A DNA stretch of 61,464 bases from Collinsella aerofaciens (GTDB lineage Bacteria > Actinomycetota > Coriobacteriia > Coriobacteriales > Coriobacteriaceae), in assembly GCA_008671135.1 (NCBI GenBank), contig RQAP01000010.1:1-61464 (forward strand), read 5' to 3'. This document shows positions 18,271 to 27,045 of this stretch, piece after piece. The notes beneath the pieces are model-generated. The model did not search any database and was not told where the DNA came from. It saw only the letters and a list, made by a program, of their open reading frames with translations. Position 1 is the stretch's first letter. Every line of letters starts with the position of its first letter. The translations under genes were made by a program, and so were the position numbers.

Positions 18271-19236
18271 ATGGCTGCAGGCAAAACCTTCTATGACATC
18301 CTGGGCGTATCCAAGAGCGCCTCCGACAAAGAGATCAAGAGCGCGTTTCGCAAGCTCGCGCAAAAATATCACCCCGATGCCGGCGGCGACGAGGCCAAGT
18401 TCAAGGAGATCAGCGAGGCCTACGAGACGCTTTCGGACGAGAAGAAGCGCAAAGAGTACGACCAGATGCTCATGTTTGGCGGCATGCCGGGCGCGGGCGG
18501 CGCGTATGGCGGCGGCTACGGTGCCGGCGCGGGTGCCAGCGGCTGGGGCGACATCTTCGACAGCATCTTTAGCGGCAACGGCGCCTGGGGCAGCGATTGG
18601 GGCTCGGGCTTTGCCGGGGCTGCGGGCGCTGCCGGTGCCGGCGCGGGTCGCAGCCGTGCTCGCAAGGGCGGCGACCTGTCGCTGACCGTCGATGTGACGG
18701 CCGAGGACGCGTTTCGCGGCGTGACGCACAAGGTCACCTATCGCATTCCCTCGACAGGCGAGCAGCAGACCATTACGGTCTCGGTGCCCGCGGGCGCGGT
18801 CGACGGCGGCAAGCTACGCTACAAGCGTCGCGGCGAGTATGGCGTTGCCGGCGGCGAGCGCGGCGACCTGGTCGTGACCACGCATGTGGAGGAGCACCCG
18901 CTGTTTAAGCGCAAGGGTGCCGATGTGACCATGGAGGTGCCGATCTCGGTCTACGAGGCGGCGCTCGGCTGCACGGTTGATGTGCCCACGCCCGGCGGCG
19001 CGACGGTTCGTCTGAAGGTGCCCGCTGGCACCCAGACGGGCAAGAAGTTCCGCTTTAAGGAGATGGGTGCGCCCGACGTTAAGCACCGTGGCCGCACAGG
19101 CGCGCTGCTCGTCGAAATCAAGGTACAGGTCCCCACGAACCTGTCCGATGACGAGCGCGATGCTATGACCAAGCTGCGCGAGGCCGACACGCGCGATTAT
19201 CGCGAGAAGGTCAACCGTTACAAGGCGACGTACTAG
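18271..19236 (+). CDS. dnaJ: J-domain co-chaperone without zinc finger (CbpA-like DnaJ)
   Basis: A 321-residue type II J-protein. The J domain (6-70) has the HPD motif in KYHPDAGGD. A Gly/Ala-rich linker (about 70-130) and the DnaJ C-terminal peptide-binding domains (for example RKGGDLSLTVDVTAEDAF, then the second sandwich domain) follow. The four CxxCxGxG zinc repeats of classical DnaJ are absent, so by structure it is CbpA-like although it sits in the DnaK operon position. It stimulates DnaK ATPase and delivers substrates. GGAG is upstream of the ATG. Confidence 0.93.
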   Translation: MAAGKTFYDILGVSKSASDKEIKSAFRKLAQKYHPDAGGDEAKFKEISEAYETLSDEKKRKEYDQMLMFGGMPGAGGAYGGGYGAGAGASGWGDIFDSIFSGNGAWGSDWGSGFAGAAGAAGAGAGRSRARKGGDLSLTVDVTAEDAFRGVTHKVTYRIPSTGEQQTITVSVPAGAVDGGKLRYKRRGEYGVAGGERGDLVVTTHVEEHPLFKRKGADVTMEVPISVYEAALGCTVDVPTPGGATVRLKVPAGTQTGKKFRFKEMGAPDVKHRGRTGALLVEIKVQVPTNLSDDERDAMTKLREADTRDYREKVNRYKATY

Positions 19237-19308
19237 GGCGGTCGTGGCGCACACCCGCGCCCGCGGGCTTATGATGGACGATAACGAGACGGAAAGGGGT
19301 CAGGTAGC

Positions 19309-19725
19309 ATGGCCGAGGACAATAGGAATAAACCGCTGTACATGATCAGCGTGGCGGCCGAGTTGACCGGCATGCATCCGCAGACTCTGCGCGTCTACGA
19401 GTCCAAGGGCCTGGTGAACCCCCAGCGCTCGGGCGGCAACACGCGTCTGTATTCGCGTGCCGATATCGAGCGCCTGGAGCTCATCAACCAGCTGACCGAC
19501 GAGGGCATCAACCTTGCCGGCGTGGTGCGCATCCTCGATATGAAGGAGCGTGCCGAGGAGCGCGAGCGCGAGAACGAAAAGCTCCGCGCCCGCGTGCGCC
19601 AGCTCGAGGACGAGCTGCACGAGTACAAGATGCAGAAGAAGATCACCGCCCTGGCCCCGCGCGACGGCTCGGTTAACCCCGAACAGGTCATGCGCAAACT
19701 TTTGGGCGCAGGCGGGGATCTCTAG
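19309..19725 (+). CDS. hspR: Heat-shock repressor HspR (MerR family)
   Basis: A 138-residue MerR-type regulator. The winged helix (residues 9-78; MISVAAELTGMHPQTLRVYE and the RSGGNTRLYS wing) matches HspR. A coiled coil (about 78-112) and a short C-terminal tail follow. HspR represses the dnaK operon and clpB in actinobacteria with DnaK as co-repressor. Here it closes the dnaK operon, and both dnaK and clpB carry the same upstream dyad, consistent with autoregulation and control of ClpB. The ATG follows an AAAGGGG ribosome site. Confidence 0.93.
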   Translation: MAEDNRNKPLYMISVAAELTGMHPQTLRVYESKGLVNPQRSGGNTRLYSRADIERLELINQLTDEGINLAGVVRILDMKERAEERERENEKLRARVRQLEDELHEYKMQKKITALAPRDGSVNPEQVMRKLLGAGGDL

Positions 19726-19753
19726 GTTACGCCGTTCTGCCGAACGGCGTAAC
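19726..19753. repeat. Palindrome GTTACGCCGTTC/GAACGGCGTAAC after hspR
   Basis: Perfect 12-bp arms with a 4-nt loop, starting at the hspR stop. The core is shared with 2248-2276. No T-run. Confidence 0.65.
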
Positions 19754-19766
19754 GGCTCGACGCTGC

Positions 19767-19866
19767 GCGACGTCCAGAGCGACAATTTGTCATTCAAAAG
19801 GCAAGGCATGACCAGAAGGTCTATGCCTTGCCTTTTTCATGCCAACTTGTTCGCTCTGGACGTCGC
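19767..19866 (+). terminator. Nested inverted repeat with terminator inside
   Basis: Outer arms GCGACGTCCAGAGCGA (19767-19782) and TCGCTCTGGACGTCGC (19851-19866) are perfectly complementary. Between them lies a hairpin (AAAAGGCAAGGCAT...ATGCCTTGCCTTTTT, 19797-19836) with a T-run. The inner element is a good intrinsic terminator for dnaK-grpE-dnaJ-hspR. The outer arms would enclose it in a larger cruciform. Confidence 0.8.
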
Positions 19867-19918
19867 TCGCTGTCCGTCCTCTACCTGCGGCGTTGCCTTG
19901 CTCCGGATGCGGTGGTCA

Positions 19919-20040
19919 TTGGGGACGTTCTTAAATGACTAGTTAAAGGGGACATTCTTGCGGCACTTGGCACTTGGGGACGTTCCTTTTGTGCCGGCAC
20001 TTTGGGACACTCCTTGTCCAGAGAGTGATGCAAGGGGCTC
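19919..20040. repeat. GGGGACGTTCTT-type repeat cluster
   Basis: This stretch repeats GGGGACGTTCTTAAATGACTAGT, then GGGGACATTC, GGGGACGTTCC and GGGACACTCC. The first unit matches the palindrome after hypA (34111-34189). No gene is supported here. It lies between the hspR terminator and the hydratase gene. Confidence 0.6.
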
Positions 20041-20165
20041 GTCCTTTGCTTTACTGAGATAAAGTGAACGCGCAGATTCGTAACCCACTCGCAACCGTTC
20101 TATGGCACGATATTGAACGAATGTATGCTATGCGCCCAAATCTTTTGGGCAGAGTGGGAGACAGT

Positions 20166-22466
20166 ATGGTCAAGCTGTACGAGGACGGCATCTACCTGCG
20201 TAACGGCAGCGAGGTTGTGCCTGAGGCCGAGGCTGCCGAGCGCGGTATTACGCAGACGCCCGAGGATGCCAAGCGCGGCACCATCGCGTATTCGATCCTT
20301 CAGGCACACAATACGTCCGGCGACCCCGAGACGCTCAAGATTCGCTTCGATGCCATGGCGAGCCACGACATCACCTTCGTCGGCATCATCCAGACGGCGC
20401 GCGCCTCGGGCATGGAGCAGTTCCCGCTGCCCTACGTGCTCACCAACTGCCACAACTCGCTGTGCGCCGTGGGCGGCACCATCAACGAGGACGACCACGT
20501 CTTTGGCCTCTCGGCTGCCAAAAAGTACGGCGGCATCTTTGTCCCGCCGCACATCGCGGTCATCCATTCCTTTATGCGTGAGAACTTCGCCGGCTGCGGC
20601 AAGATGATCTTGGGTTCCGACTCGCACACCCGCTACGGCGCCCTGGGTACCATGGCCGTGGGCGAGGGCGGTGGCGAGCTGGCAAAGCAACTGCTGCGCG
20701 ACACCTACGATGTCGCCTATCCCGGCGTCGTTGCCATCTACCTCACGGGCGCCCCGCGCCCCGGCGTCGGCCCGCACGACGTGGCGCTCGCCATCATCCG
20801 TGCCGTCTTTGCCAAGGGTTACGTTAAGAACAAGGTCATGGAGTTCGTGGGCCCGGGCATTGCGAACATGACGACCGATTACCGCAACGGCGTCGACGTC
20901 ATGACCACCGAGACCACCTGCCTGTCGAGTATCTGGGCTACCGACGAGGACACGCACGCATTCTTGACCATGCACGGCCGCGGCGACGACTACCGCGAGC
21001 TCAAGCCCGCCGATGTTGCCTACTATGACGGCTGCGTCGAGGTCGACCTGTCGAGCATCAAGCCCATGATTGCGCTGCCGTTCCATCCTTCCAACGGCTT
21101 TGAGATTGACGAGCTTAACGAGAACCTCGAGGACATCCTGCACGAGGTGGAGCTCGAGGCTGCCAAGATCGGCGAGGGTAAGACGCACTTTAGCCTGCTC
21201 GACAAGATCGTCGACGGCAAGCTGCACGTGCAGCAGGGCGTTATCGCCGGCTGCTCGGGCGGCAACTACGACTCCGTGGTCCAGGCTGCCCGCGTGCTCA
21301 AGGGCGCCAACACCGGCTGCGGCGAGTTCTCGCTGTCGGTCTATCCCACGAGCCAGCCCGTGGCACTCGAGCTTACACGCCGCGGCTATATCTACGACCT
21401 TATGGAGGCTGGCGCGATTGTGCGCACGGCGTTCTGCGGCCCGTGCTTCGGCGCCGGCGACACGCCTGCCAACAACGGTCTGTCCATCCGCCACACCACG
21501 CGTAACTTCCCCAACCGCGAGGGTTCCAAGCCGGGTAATGGCCAGCTGAGCGCCGTGGCCCTGATGGACGCTCGCTCCATTGCGGCGACGGCTGCCAACG
21601 GCGGCGTCCTGACGCCGGCGACCGACCTGCCCGAGGAGACTTGGGACGAGGGCTGCGAGTACGCCTTTGACGACGCGCCGTACAAGAAGCGCGTGTACTG
21701 GGGCTTTGGCAAGGCGGAGCCTGCCGACGAGCTGGTCGAGGGCCCCAACATCAAGCCGTGGCCCGCGATGGAGCCCCTCGGCGACGACATCCTGCTCAAG
21801 GTGTGCTCCAAGATCATGGACCCGGTCACCACGACCGACGAGCTCATTCCCTCGGGTGAGACGAGCTCCTTCCGCTCCAACCCGCTGGGCCTGGCCGAGT
21901 TTACGCTCAGCCGCCGTGACCCGGCCTACGTGGGCCGCTCCAAGGAAGTCGACGCCGTTGAGAAGCGCCGCGTGGCCGGCGAGGCCGCGGGCGACCTGGC
22001 GGCGCTCGATGCCGAGCTTGCCGGTGTTTTTGAGGCACTGGCCGGCGCGGGTGTCGCTGCCGATGCCAAAACGACCGAGTACGGCTCCATGCTCTATGCC
22101 AAGAAGCCCGGTGATGGTTCTGCCCGCGAGCAGGCCGCGAGCTGCCAGCGCGTAATTGGCGGCCTGGCCAACATCGTCCACGAGTACGCTACCAAGCGCT
22201 ATCGCTCCAACGTGATGAACTGGGGCATGGTGCCCTTCCAGATGGAGGCCGAGCCCAGCTTTGAGGTGGGCGACTACGTCTTTGTGCCGGGTATCCGCGC
22301 CGCGCTCGACGGCGACCTGAAGGACATCGCCGCTTACGTGGTTCGCGCCGATGGTGCGGTCGAGCAGATTGAGCTCTACATTGCCGATATGACGGCAGAG
22401 GAGCGTGCCATCGTTAAGGCTGGCTGCCTGATCAACTACAACAAGTTCAAGGCCGCTGCCGAGTAA
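20166..22466 (+). CDS. Aconitase-superfamily hydratase (YbhJ-like)
   Basis: A 766-residue aconitase-fold protein. The three cluster cysteines are present (IAGCSGGNYD and FCGPCFGAGDT), as are LGSDSHTRYGALGTMAVGEGG, trimmed here to GSDSHTRYGALG, and a C-terminal swivel domain. The overall pattern matches the uncharacterised YbhJ-type hydratases better than housekeeping AcnA/AcnB. Substrate is unknown; citrate/isocitrate or a related hydroxy acid is possible. I chose ATG 20166 (GGGAG ten bases upstream); a GTG at 20064 would add a non-conserved tail. It stands alone with no citrate synthase or isocitrate dehydrogenase nearby. Confidence 0.85.
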   Translation: MVKLYEDGIYLRNGSEVVPEAEAAERGITQTPEDAKRGTIAYSILQAHNTSGDPETLKIRFDAMASHDITFVGIIQTARASGMEQFPLPYVLTNCHNSLCAVGGTINEDDHVFGLSAAKKYGGIFVPPHIAVIHSFMRENFAGCGKMILGSDSHTRYGALGTMAVGEGGGELAKQLLRDTYDVAYPGVVAIYLTGAPRPGVGPHDVALAIIRAVFAKGYVKNKVMEFVGPGIANMTTDYRNGVDVMTTETTCLSSIWATDEDTHAFLTMHGRGDDYRELKPADVAYYDGCVEVDLSSIKPMIALPFHPSNGFEIDELNENLEDILHEVELEAAKIGEGKTHFSLLDKIVDGKLHVQQGVIAGCSGGNYDSVVQAARVLKGANTGCGEFSLSVYPTSQPVALELTRRGYIYDLMEAGAIVRTAFCGPCFGAGDTPANNGLSIRHTTRNFPNREGSKPGNGQLSAVALMDARSIAATAANGGVLTPATDLPEETWDEGCEYAFDDAPYKKRVYWGFGKAEPADELVEGPNIKPWPAMEPLGDDILLKVCSKIMDPVTTTDELIPSGETSSFRSNPLGLAEFTLSRRDPAYVGRSKEVDAVEKRRVAGEAAGDLAALDAELAGVFEALAGAGVAADAKTTEYGSMLYAKKPGDGSAREQAASCQRVIGGLANIVHEYATKRYRSNVMNWGMVPFQMEAEPSFEVGDYVFVPGIRAALDGDLKDIAAYVVRADGAVEQIELYIADMTAEERAIVKAGCLINYNKFKAAAE

Positions 22467-22481
22467 CGCGCTTAATTGTCC

Positions 22482-22555
22482 GCCCGGGACTTACCCTTTC
22501 CCGCCCGCTCACGCGCTTCGCGAGGGTCGCGTTCGGGAAAGGGTAAGTCCCGGGC
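22482..22555. repeat. Long inverted repeat after the hydratase gene
   Basis: Arms GCCCGGGACTTACCCTTTCC... (22482-22503) and ...GGAAAGGGTAAGTCCCGGGC (22534-22555) are complementary over about 22 bp around a loop of about 30 bases. No T-run follows, so it looks like a dispersed palindromic repeat rather than the terminator, which comes next. Confidence 0.7.
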
Positions 22556-22608
22556 TACATTTCTGCGTTCTCGTTGGGTCTTGAGGGGCGCTAAAAATAG
22601 ACTTGCTT

Positions 22609-22642
22609 GAAGCCGCCCCTGTTATCGGGCGGCTTCTTTTTG
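22609..22642 (+). terminator. Intrinsic terminator of the hydratase gene
   Basis: A perfect 10-bp stem GAAGCCGCCC / GGGCGGCTTC with an 8-nt loop, then TTTTTTG. Confidence 0.88.
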
Positions 22643-22648
22643 TCGAAA

Positions 22649-22882
22649 ACCACCACAAAGGGGACAGGCACCTTTGTGGTGGTCCCGTTTGTCTCGACCT
22701 GTAACATCTGGGCCCCTATTTGACGAGCGGTTGTTACAGATTGAGACAAACGATCGCCGCCGATCATTTCATCTCAATCTGTAACATCTAGGATCGAAAA
22801 GGGCCGCTAGATGTTACAGATCGAGACAGTGGAACATCGGAGCCGAAACCACCACAAAGGGGCCTGTCCCTTTCGTGGTGGT
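22649..22882. repeat. Hairpin module, copy 1 (left of the orphan gene)
   Basis: Order: hairpin CCACCACAAAGG...CCTTTGTGGTGG (22649-22684), hairpin A (22687-22751, arms GTTTGTCTCGACCTGTAAC / GTTACAGATTGAGACAAAC), hairpin B (22772-22826, arms ending CTGTAACATCTA / TAGATGTTACAG), and a second CCACCACAAAGG hairpin (22846-22882). The A-B part (22687-22826) aligns without gaps to 23756-23895, in the same orientation. Confidence 0.85.
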
Positions 22883-22936
22883 GGGGGGCGAGCTCGATGT
22901 TGCCGTGCTCGTTGAACGACATTCTAATGAGCGTCT

Positions 22937-23605
22937 CTACAGAATTTCATCTGGGCCGGCGGGTTTGGTTGTTTTGGGGATGCCGAGTTTGGATGACGCG
23001 AAATCGTCAACATCGTTCTTGATTCCATCTTTGGTGTAGACAGTGACCGTATAGGTGCTGTGCCCGAATTCGCTCTTGTCGCGTGTCGCCCAGGCCTGCC
23101 AGTAGGCAGCCCCGTTTCGCCCTTTGATTTTTCCGACACGGCGGAGTTCTGTTCGCTTTAATTGCTGGTTGCTATAGATGGTTCGACCGGCCTCCTCGGT
23201 GAGCCCGCACTGTCCAAGCATCTTGTCGAGGACTTGGTTCATGTGGCGCTCATCGGTGTTTGGTGCGTAGTCGTAGGCGAGGGTGATGGAGTCGAGTGGA
23301 TGGTCGTCGATCAGATAGTTTAGCGCCTGAGGTTCAAGGCAGAAATAGGGGGAGCATCCGTCGACCTTGCCGAGCAACGGTAACTTGGACTGCCAACTTC
23401 CGGTGGGAATTGCATATTCGTAGAACACGCCACGGCAGACAAAGGAGAGCGAGGTGGCACGCGAGCCGGCGTCGATCATCCCGCAAAGATCGAAGGGCGA
23501 GGCGATACCAAGGGAAAAGGGCGTGGCGACGATAAGGAAGAGCATCACGATGGGTATGGCGAGAATGGCGATGACGTTGCGGCCGGTGGAATGAGGCGGC
23601 TTCAT
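22937..23605 (-). CDS. Orphan membrane-anchored protein of unknown function
   Basis: A 222-residue protein with one N-terminal membrane segment (about residues 10-33; AILAIPIVMLFLIVATPFSL) and a predicted outside domain with five cysteines (two near C41 and C57, a pair in GCSPYFCL, one in GQCGLTEE). I do not recognise a family. The C-terminal half (YWQAWATRDKSEFGHSTYTV) looks like a small alpha/beta domain. Codon use is less GC-biased than its neighbours. It is the only gene between two direct copies of the hairpin module, which suggests it arrived with, or was bracketed by, those repeats. Monocistronic on the minus strand. Confidence 0.75.
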   Translation of the reverse strand: MKPPHSTGRNVIAILAIPIVMLFLIVATPFSLGIASPFDLCGMIDAGSRATSLSFVCRGVFYEYAIPTGSWQSKLPLLGKVDGCSPYFCLEPQALNYLIDDHPLDSITLAYDYAPNTDERHMNQVLDKMLGQCGLTEEAGRTIYSNQQLKRTELRRVGKIKGRNGAAYWQAWATRDKSEFGHSTYTVTVYTKDGIKNDVDDFASSKLGIPKTTKPAGPDEIL

Positions 23606-23707
23606 ATGCGCTCCTCGAGAGAAAGAGCAGGCAAGCTCGATGACAAATGAATAATCTCAGCTAACGATTCAATTTTAATCTCATAACGTGTGACAGCTGG
23701 ACGTCGA

Positions 23708-23895
23708 AACCGAGAACCACCGCAAAGGTGCCTGTCCCCTTTGCGGTGGTTCTCGGTTTGTCTCGATCTGTAACAGTTAGACCCTAATTTGCCGAGTAGA
23801 TGTTACAGATTGAGACAAACGGTTGCCGCTGGTCATTTTCTCTCGATCTGTAACATCTAGGATCAAAAATGGCTGCTAGATGTTACAGATCGAGA
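23708..23895. repeat. Hairpin module, copy 2 (right of the orphan gene)
   Basis: Hairpin AACCGAGAACCACCGCAAAG / CTTTGCGGTGGTTCTCGGTT (within 23708-23759), hairpin A (23756-23820) and hairpin B (23841-23895). A and B keep exactly the same 85-bp offset as in copy 1 (22687 to 22772). Differences cluster in the loops, while stems often keep pairing, which argues for conserved structure. Confidence 0.85.
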
Positions 23896-23957
23896 CGGGA
23901 GTGCGCCTGGGCAGCGGCGGGCTGACATTTCAGTACCTTATCCATCAATCACTCAGA

Positions 23958-23984
23958 AAATCTTATATATAGAGACTTAGATTT
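23958..23984. promoter_or_regulatory. Candidate HspR operator upstream of clpB
   Basis: AAATCTTATAT-N5-GACTTAGATTT, identical at all 22 defined positions to the dnaK site at 15290-15316. Only the 5-bp centre differs. GTATAAGAT follows at 23988-23996 and may be the -10. The two promoters otherwise share nothing, so the dyad is the likely common heat-shock element. Confidence 0.72.
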
Positions 23985-24073
23985 GTGTATAAGATCGCAC
24001 AAAGCTGGCAACAATACTTCTCGAACAACGTGAAGCCGCCCCGTAGGGCGGCCGCCCCAAGAGAGGTGATTCC

Positions 24074-26701
24074 ATGAGAATCGATAAGCTAGCAATGACG
24101 TCGCGCGAGGCGCTGCAGACCGCCATGAGCACGGCTGCCGATGCGCAGGCTGGCGCGGTGGAGCCGATTCACCTGCTGTCTGCCCTGCTCGGTGCCGGCG
24201 AGCGCAACATCTCCGTGATCATCGAGCGCATCGGTGCCGACCCGGCTCAGCTCGCACGCTCCACACAGGATGCCATCGACCACGCGCCCAAGGTTTCGGG
24301 CGAGGGCCAGCAGATGGGCCTGTCCAACGAGCTCGTCCGCGTCATCGAGAAGGCCGAGAAGAAGGCCACCAAGATGGGCGACAGCTTTGTGGTGACCGAG
24401 CATCTGCTGATGGCACTTGCCGAGGACAAGGGCGAGGCGGGCCGCGTGCTGCGCGATGCCGGCGTCACCAAGGAGCGCATCGAGCAGGTCTACGAGGAGC
24501 TGCGCGGCGATGACCGCGTGACGTCTGCCGAGGACAAAACCCAGTTTGAGGCCTTGGAGCAGTACGGCCGCAACATCTGCGATCTGGCCCGCGCCGGCAA
24601 GCTCGACCCGGTCATCGGCCGTACCGATGAGATTCGCCGCACCATCCAGGTCCTGTCCCGTCGCACCAAGAACAACCCCGTGCTCATCGGTGAACCGGGC
24701 GTCGGCAAGACGGCCATCGTCGAGGGCATCGCCCAGCGTATCGTGGCCGGCGACGTGCCGAGCACCCTGCGCGACCGCGACCTTATCGAGCTCGACATGA
24801 GCGCGCTGGTCGCCGGCGCCAAGTACCGCGGCGAGTTCGAGGACCGCTTGAAGGCCGTGCTCAAGGAAGTGCAAAAGTCCGAGGGCAAGGTCATCCTGTT
24901 CATCGATGAGCTCCACACCATCGTGGGCGCGGGTGCCACCGAGGGCTCCATGGACGCCGGCAACATCCTCAAGCCGGCGCTCGCCCGTGGCGACCTGCAC
25001 GCGATCGGCGCGACCACGCTCGACGAATACCGCAAGTACATCGAGAAGGACGCGGCGCTCGCCCGTCGTTTCCAGACCGTTATGGTGAGCGAGCCTACCG
25101 TCGAGGACACCATCTCGATCCTGCGTGGCCTCAAGGAGAAGTACGAGATCTTCCACGGCGTACACATCACCGATAGCGCGCTCGTGGCTGCCGCCGACCT
25201 CTCCGATCGCTACATCGCCGACCGTTTCCTGCCCGACAAGGCCATCGACTTGGTCGATGAGGCCGCAAGCCGCCTGCGCATGGAGCTCGACAGCATGCCG
25301 GTCGAGATCGACGCCACCACGCGTCAGCTCACCCAGCTGCAGATCGAGGAGCAGGCGCTCATGAAGGAGACCGACGACGCCTCCAAGGAACGTCTGGAGG
25401 CCTTGCGCCAAGAGATCGCCGAGGTCCAAGAAAAGCTCAACGTGCAAAAGGCCGGCTGGCTCAACCAAAAGAACGCCATCGACCACGTGCAGGAGCTCAA
25501 GGGGCAGCTCGACGAGGCCAAGAGCGAAGAGGAGCGCGCGACGCGCAACGGCGACCTGGGTCGTGCGTCCGAGCTGCGCTACTCCGTGATTCCGGGTCTG
25601 CAGCAGCAGATTCAGGATTCCGAGGCTGCGCTCGAGGCGCAAAAGCAGCAGGACGGCGAGGGCCTCAACGAGCAGGTGACCTCTGATGAGATCGCCGAGG
25701 TCGTGAGTGCCTGGACCGGCGTGCCCGTGTCCAAGATGATGCAGGGCGAGCTCGACAAGCTGAAGGGCTTGGAGGGTGAGCTGCATAAGCGCGTCATCGG
25801 CCAGGACGAGGCCGTCTCCGCCGTGGCCGCGGCCGTGCGTCGCAGCCGTGCAGGCCTCTCCGATCCGGACAAGCCCATCGGCAGCTTCTTCTTCCTGGGC
25901 CCCACCGGCGTGGGCAAGACCGAGCTCGCGAAGGCGCTGGCCGAGTGCCTGTTCGATGACGAGCGCGCGCTCGTGCGTATCGACATGTCCGAGTACATGG
26001 AGAAGTTCAGCGTCCAGCGTCTGATCGGCGCGCCCCCGGGATATGTGGGCTACGACGAGGGCGGCCAGCTCACCGAGGCCGTGCGCCGTCGTCCCTACTC
26101 CGTGATCTTGCTCGACGAGATGGAGAAGGCCCATCCGGATGTCTTTAACGTGCTGTTGCAGGTGCTCGACGACGGCCGTCTGACCGATGGCCAGGGTCGC
26201 CAGGTGTCCTTCAAGAACACGATTATCATCATGACGTCCAACGTGGGCTCCAAAGCCATCGCCGATTTGTCCGGTAAGGACGAGGAGGAGATGCGCCATC
26301 AGGTCGACGCTGCCATGGCTCAGACCTTCCGCCCCGAGTTCCTCAACCGTATCGACGATATCGTGGTGTTCCATCCGCTCGGCATGGCGCAGATCGAGAA
26401 GATCGTCGACATCCAGCTTGCCGACGTCCGCGCACGCCTGGCCAAGGAGCGCATGACGCTTGCCATCACCCCGGCGGCCAAGCAGATGCTCGCCGTGGGC
26501 GGCCTGGACCCCGTGTTCGGTGCCCGTCCGCTCAAGCGTCTGGTCCAGCGCGAGGTCGTGGATGCCATCGCCGCCGCCATCATCGACGGCACGGTGCGCG
26601 AGGGCGATCAGGTGACGGTCGATGCCGACAAGGACGGCGGCTTTACAGTCGTGTGCGACAACACGCCGGCGGCCGCCTACGAGGTTCCCGACGCCGAGTA
26701 G
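24074..26701 (+). CDS. clpB: Disaggregase ClpB (Hsp100)
   Basis: An 875-residue hexameric AAA+ chaperone. Parts in order: Clp N-domain (1-145); NBD1 with Walker A GEPGVGKTAIVEGIAQ near residue 210 and Walker B VILFIDELHTIVGAG; a coiled-coil middle domain (about 400-520), which identifies ClpB rather than ClpC/A; and NBD2 with GPTGVGKTELAKALAE and ILLDEMEKAHPDVFN. It works with DnaK to pull proteins out of aggregates. The ATG follows AGAGAGGTGATTCC. The shared upstream dyad suggests control by HspR. A terminator follows. Confidence 0.97.
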   Translation: MRIDKLAMTSREALQTAMSTAADAQAGAVEPIHLLSALLGAGERNISVIIERIGADPAQLARSTQDAIDHAPKVSGEGQQMGLSNELVRVIEKAEKKATKMGDSFVVTEHLLMALAEDKGEAGRVLRDAGVTKERIEQVYEELRGDDRVTSAEDKTQFEALEQYGRNICDLARAGKLDPVIGRTDEIRRTIQVLSRRTKNNPVLIGEPGVGKTAIVEGIAQRIVAGDVPSTLRDRDLIELDMSALVAGAKYRGEFEDRLKAVLKEVQKSEGKVILFIDELHTIVGAGATEGSMDAGNILKPALARGDLHAIGATTLDEYRKYIEKDAALARRFQTVMVSEPTVEDTISILRGLKEKYEIFHGVHITDSALVAAADLSDRYIADRFLPDKAIDLVDEAASRLRMELDSMPVEIDATTRQLTQLQIEEQALMKETDDASKERLEALRQEIAEVQEKLNVQKAGWLNQKNAIDHVQELKGQLDEAKSEEERATRNGDLGRASELRYSVIPGLQQQIQDSEAALEAQKQQDGEGLNEQVTSDEIAEVVSAWTGVPVSKMMQGELDKLKGLEGELHKRVIGQDEAVSAVAAAVRRSRAGLSDPDKPIGSFFFLGPTGVGKTELAKALAECLFDDERALVRIDMSEYMEKFSVQRLIGAPPGYVGYDEGGQLTEAVRRRPYSVILLDEMEKAHPDVFNVLLQVLDDGRLTDGQGRQVSFKNTIIIMTSNVGSKAIADLSGKDEEEMRHQVDAAMAQTFRPEFLNRIDDIVVFHPLGMAQIEKIVDIQLADVRARLAKERMTLAITPAAKQMLAVGGLDPVFGARPLKRLVQREVVDAIAAAIIDGTVREGDQVTVDADKDGGFTVVCDNTPAAAYEVPDAE

Positions 26702-26746
26702 ATTTATGGGACATGCCTTAAAATCTGCCAGCAGTCTCTAAACGCC

Positions 26747-26783
26747 AAGGGCGGCGGATCCAATTGGGTCCGCCGCCCTTTTT
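26747..26783 (+). terminator. Intrinsic terminator of clpB
   Basis: Stem AAGGGCGGCGGA / TCCGCCGCCCTT with loop, then TTT; about 45 bp after the clpB stop. Confidence 0.88.
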
Positions 26784-26835
26784 CGTGCGACAATCGATGG
26801 TGTTGAACATGAGTACATGGCAAGGAGCTATGCAG

Positions 26836-27021
26836 ATGAAAGACGAGAACAAGACGAATGCACCGGCGACCGATGCCGCACCCAAGCCTGCGCCTAAGCC
26901 GGCGCCTAAGCCGCGCGACCCCTATATCCGTGCCGAGAACGAGGACGACGACGGCTACGACCCCTACAGCGACCGGCGACCCGAGCGCGAGCCAATGTTC
27001 GAAGCCGACCCGTGGCGCTAA
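26836..27021 (+). CDS. Small Pro/Ala- and Asp-rich protein
   Basis: A 61-residue disordered, acidic protein with a Pro-Ala-Pro-Lys repeat (KPAPKPAPKPAPKPRDP) in the middle and DDDGYDPYSDRRPE near the C-terminus. No membrane segment or domain. The ATG at 26836 has AAGGAG eight bases upstream, which supports translation. Function unknown. It follows the clpB terminator and may be expressed separately. It could be a conserved small protein of this lineage or a fortuitous frame. Confidence 0.5.
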   Translation: MKDENKTNAPATDAAPKPAPKPAPKPRDPYIRAENEDDDGYDPYSDRRPEREPMFEADPWR

Positions 27022-27045
27022 GTGCCACCCAAAAGGCCACCAATA

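Noticed and set aside
20100..22181. Long minus-strand open frame opposite the hydratase gene
   Set aside because: Same cause. The product is His/Val/Gly-rich with no family pattern. The same holds for frames opposite dnaK (15423-16973), clpB (24089-26374) and hypF (4857-6275).
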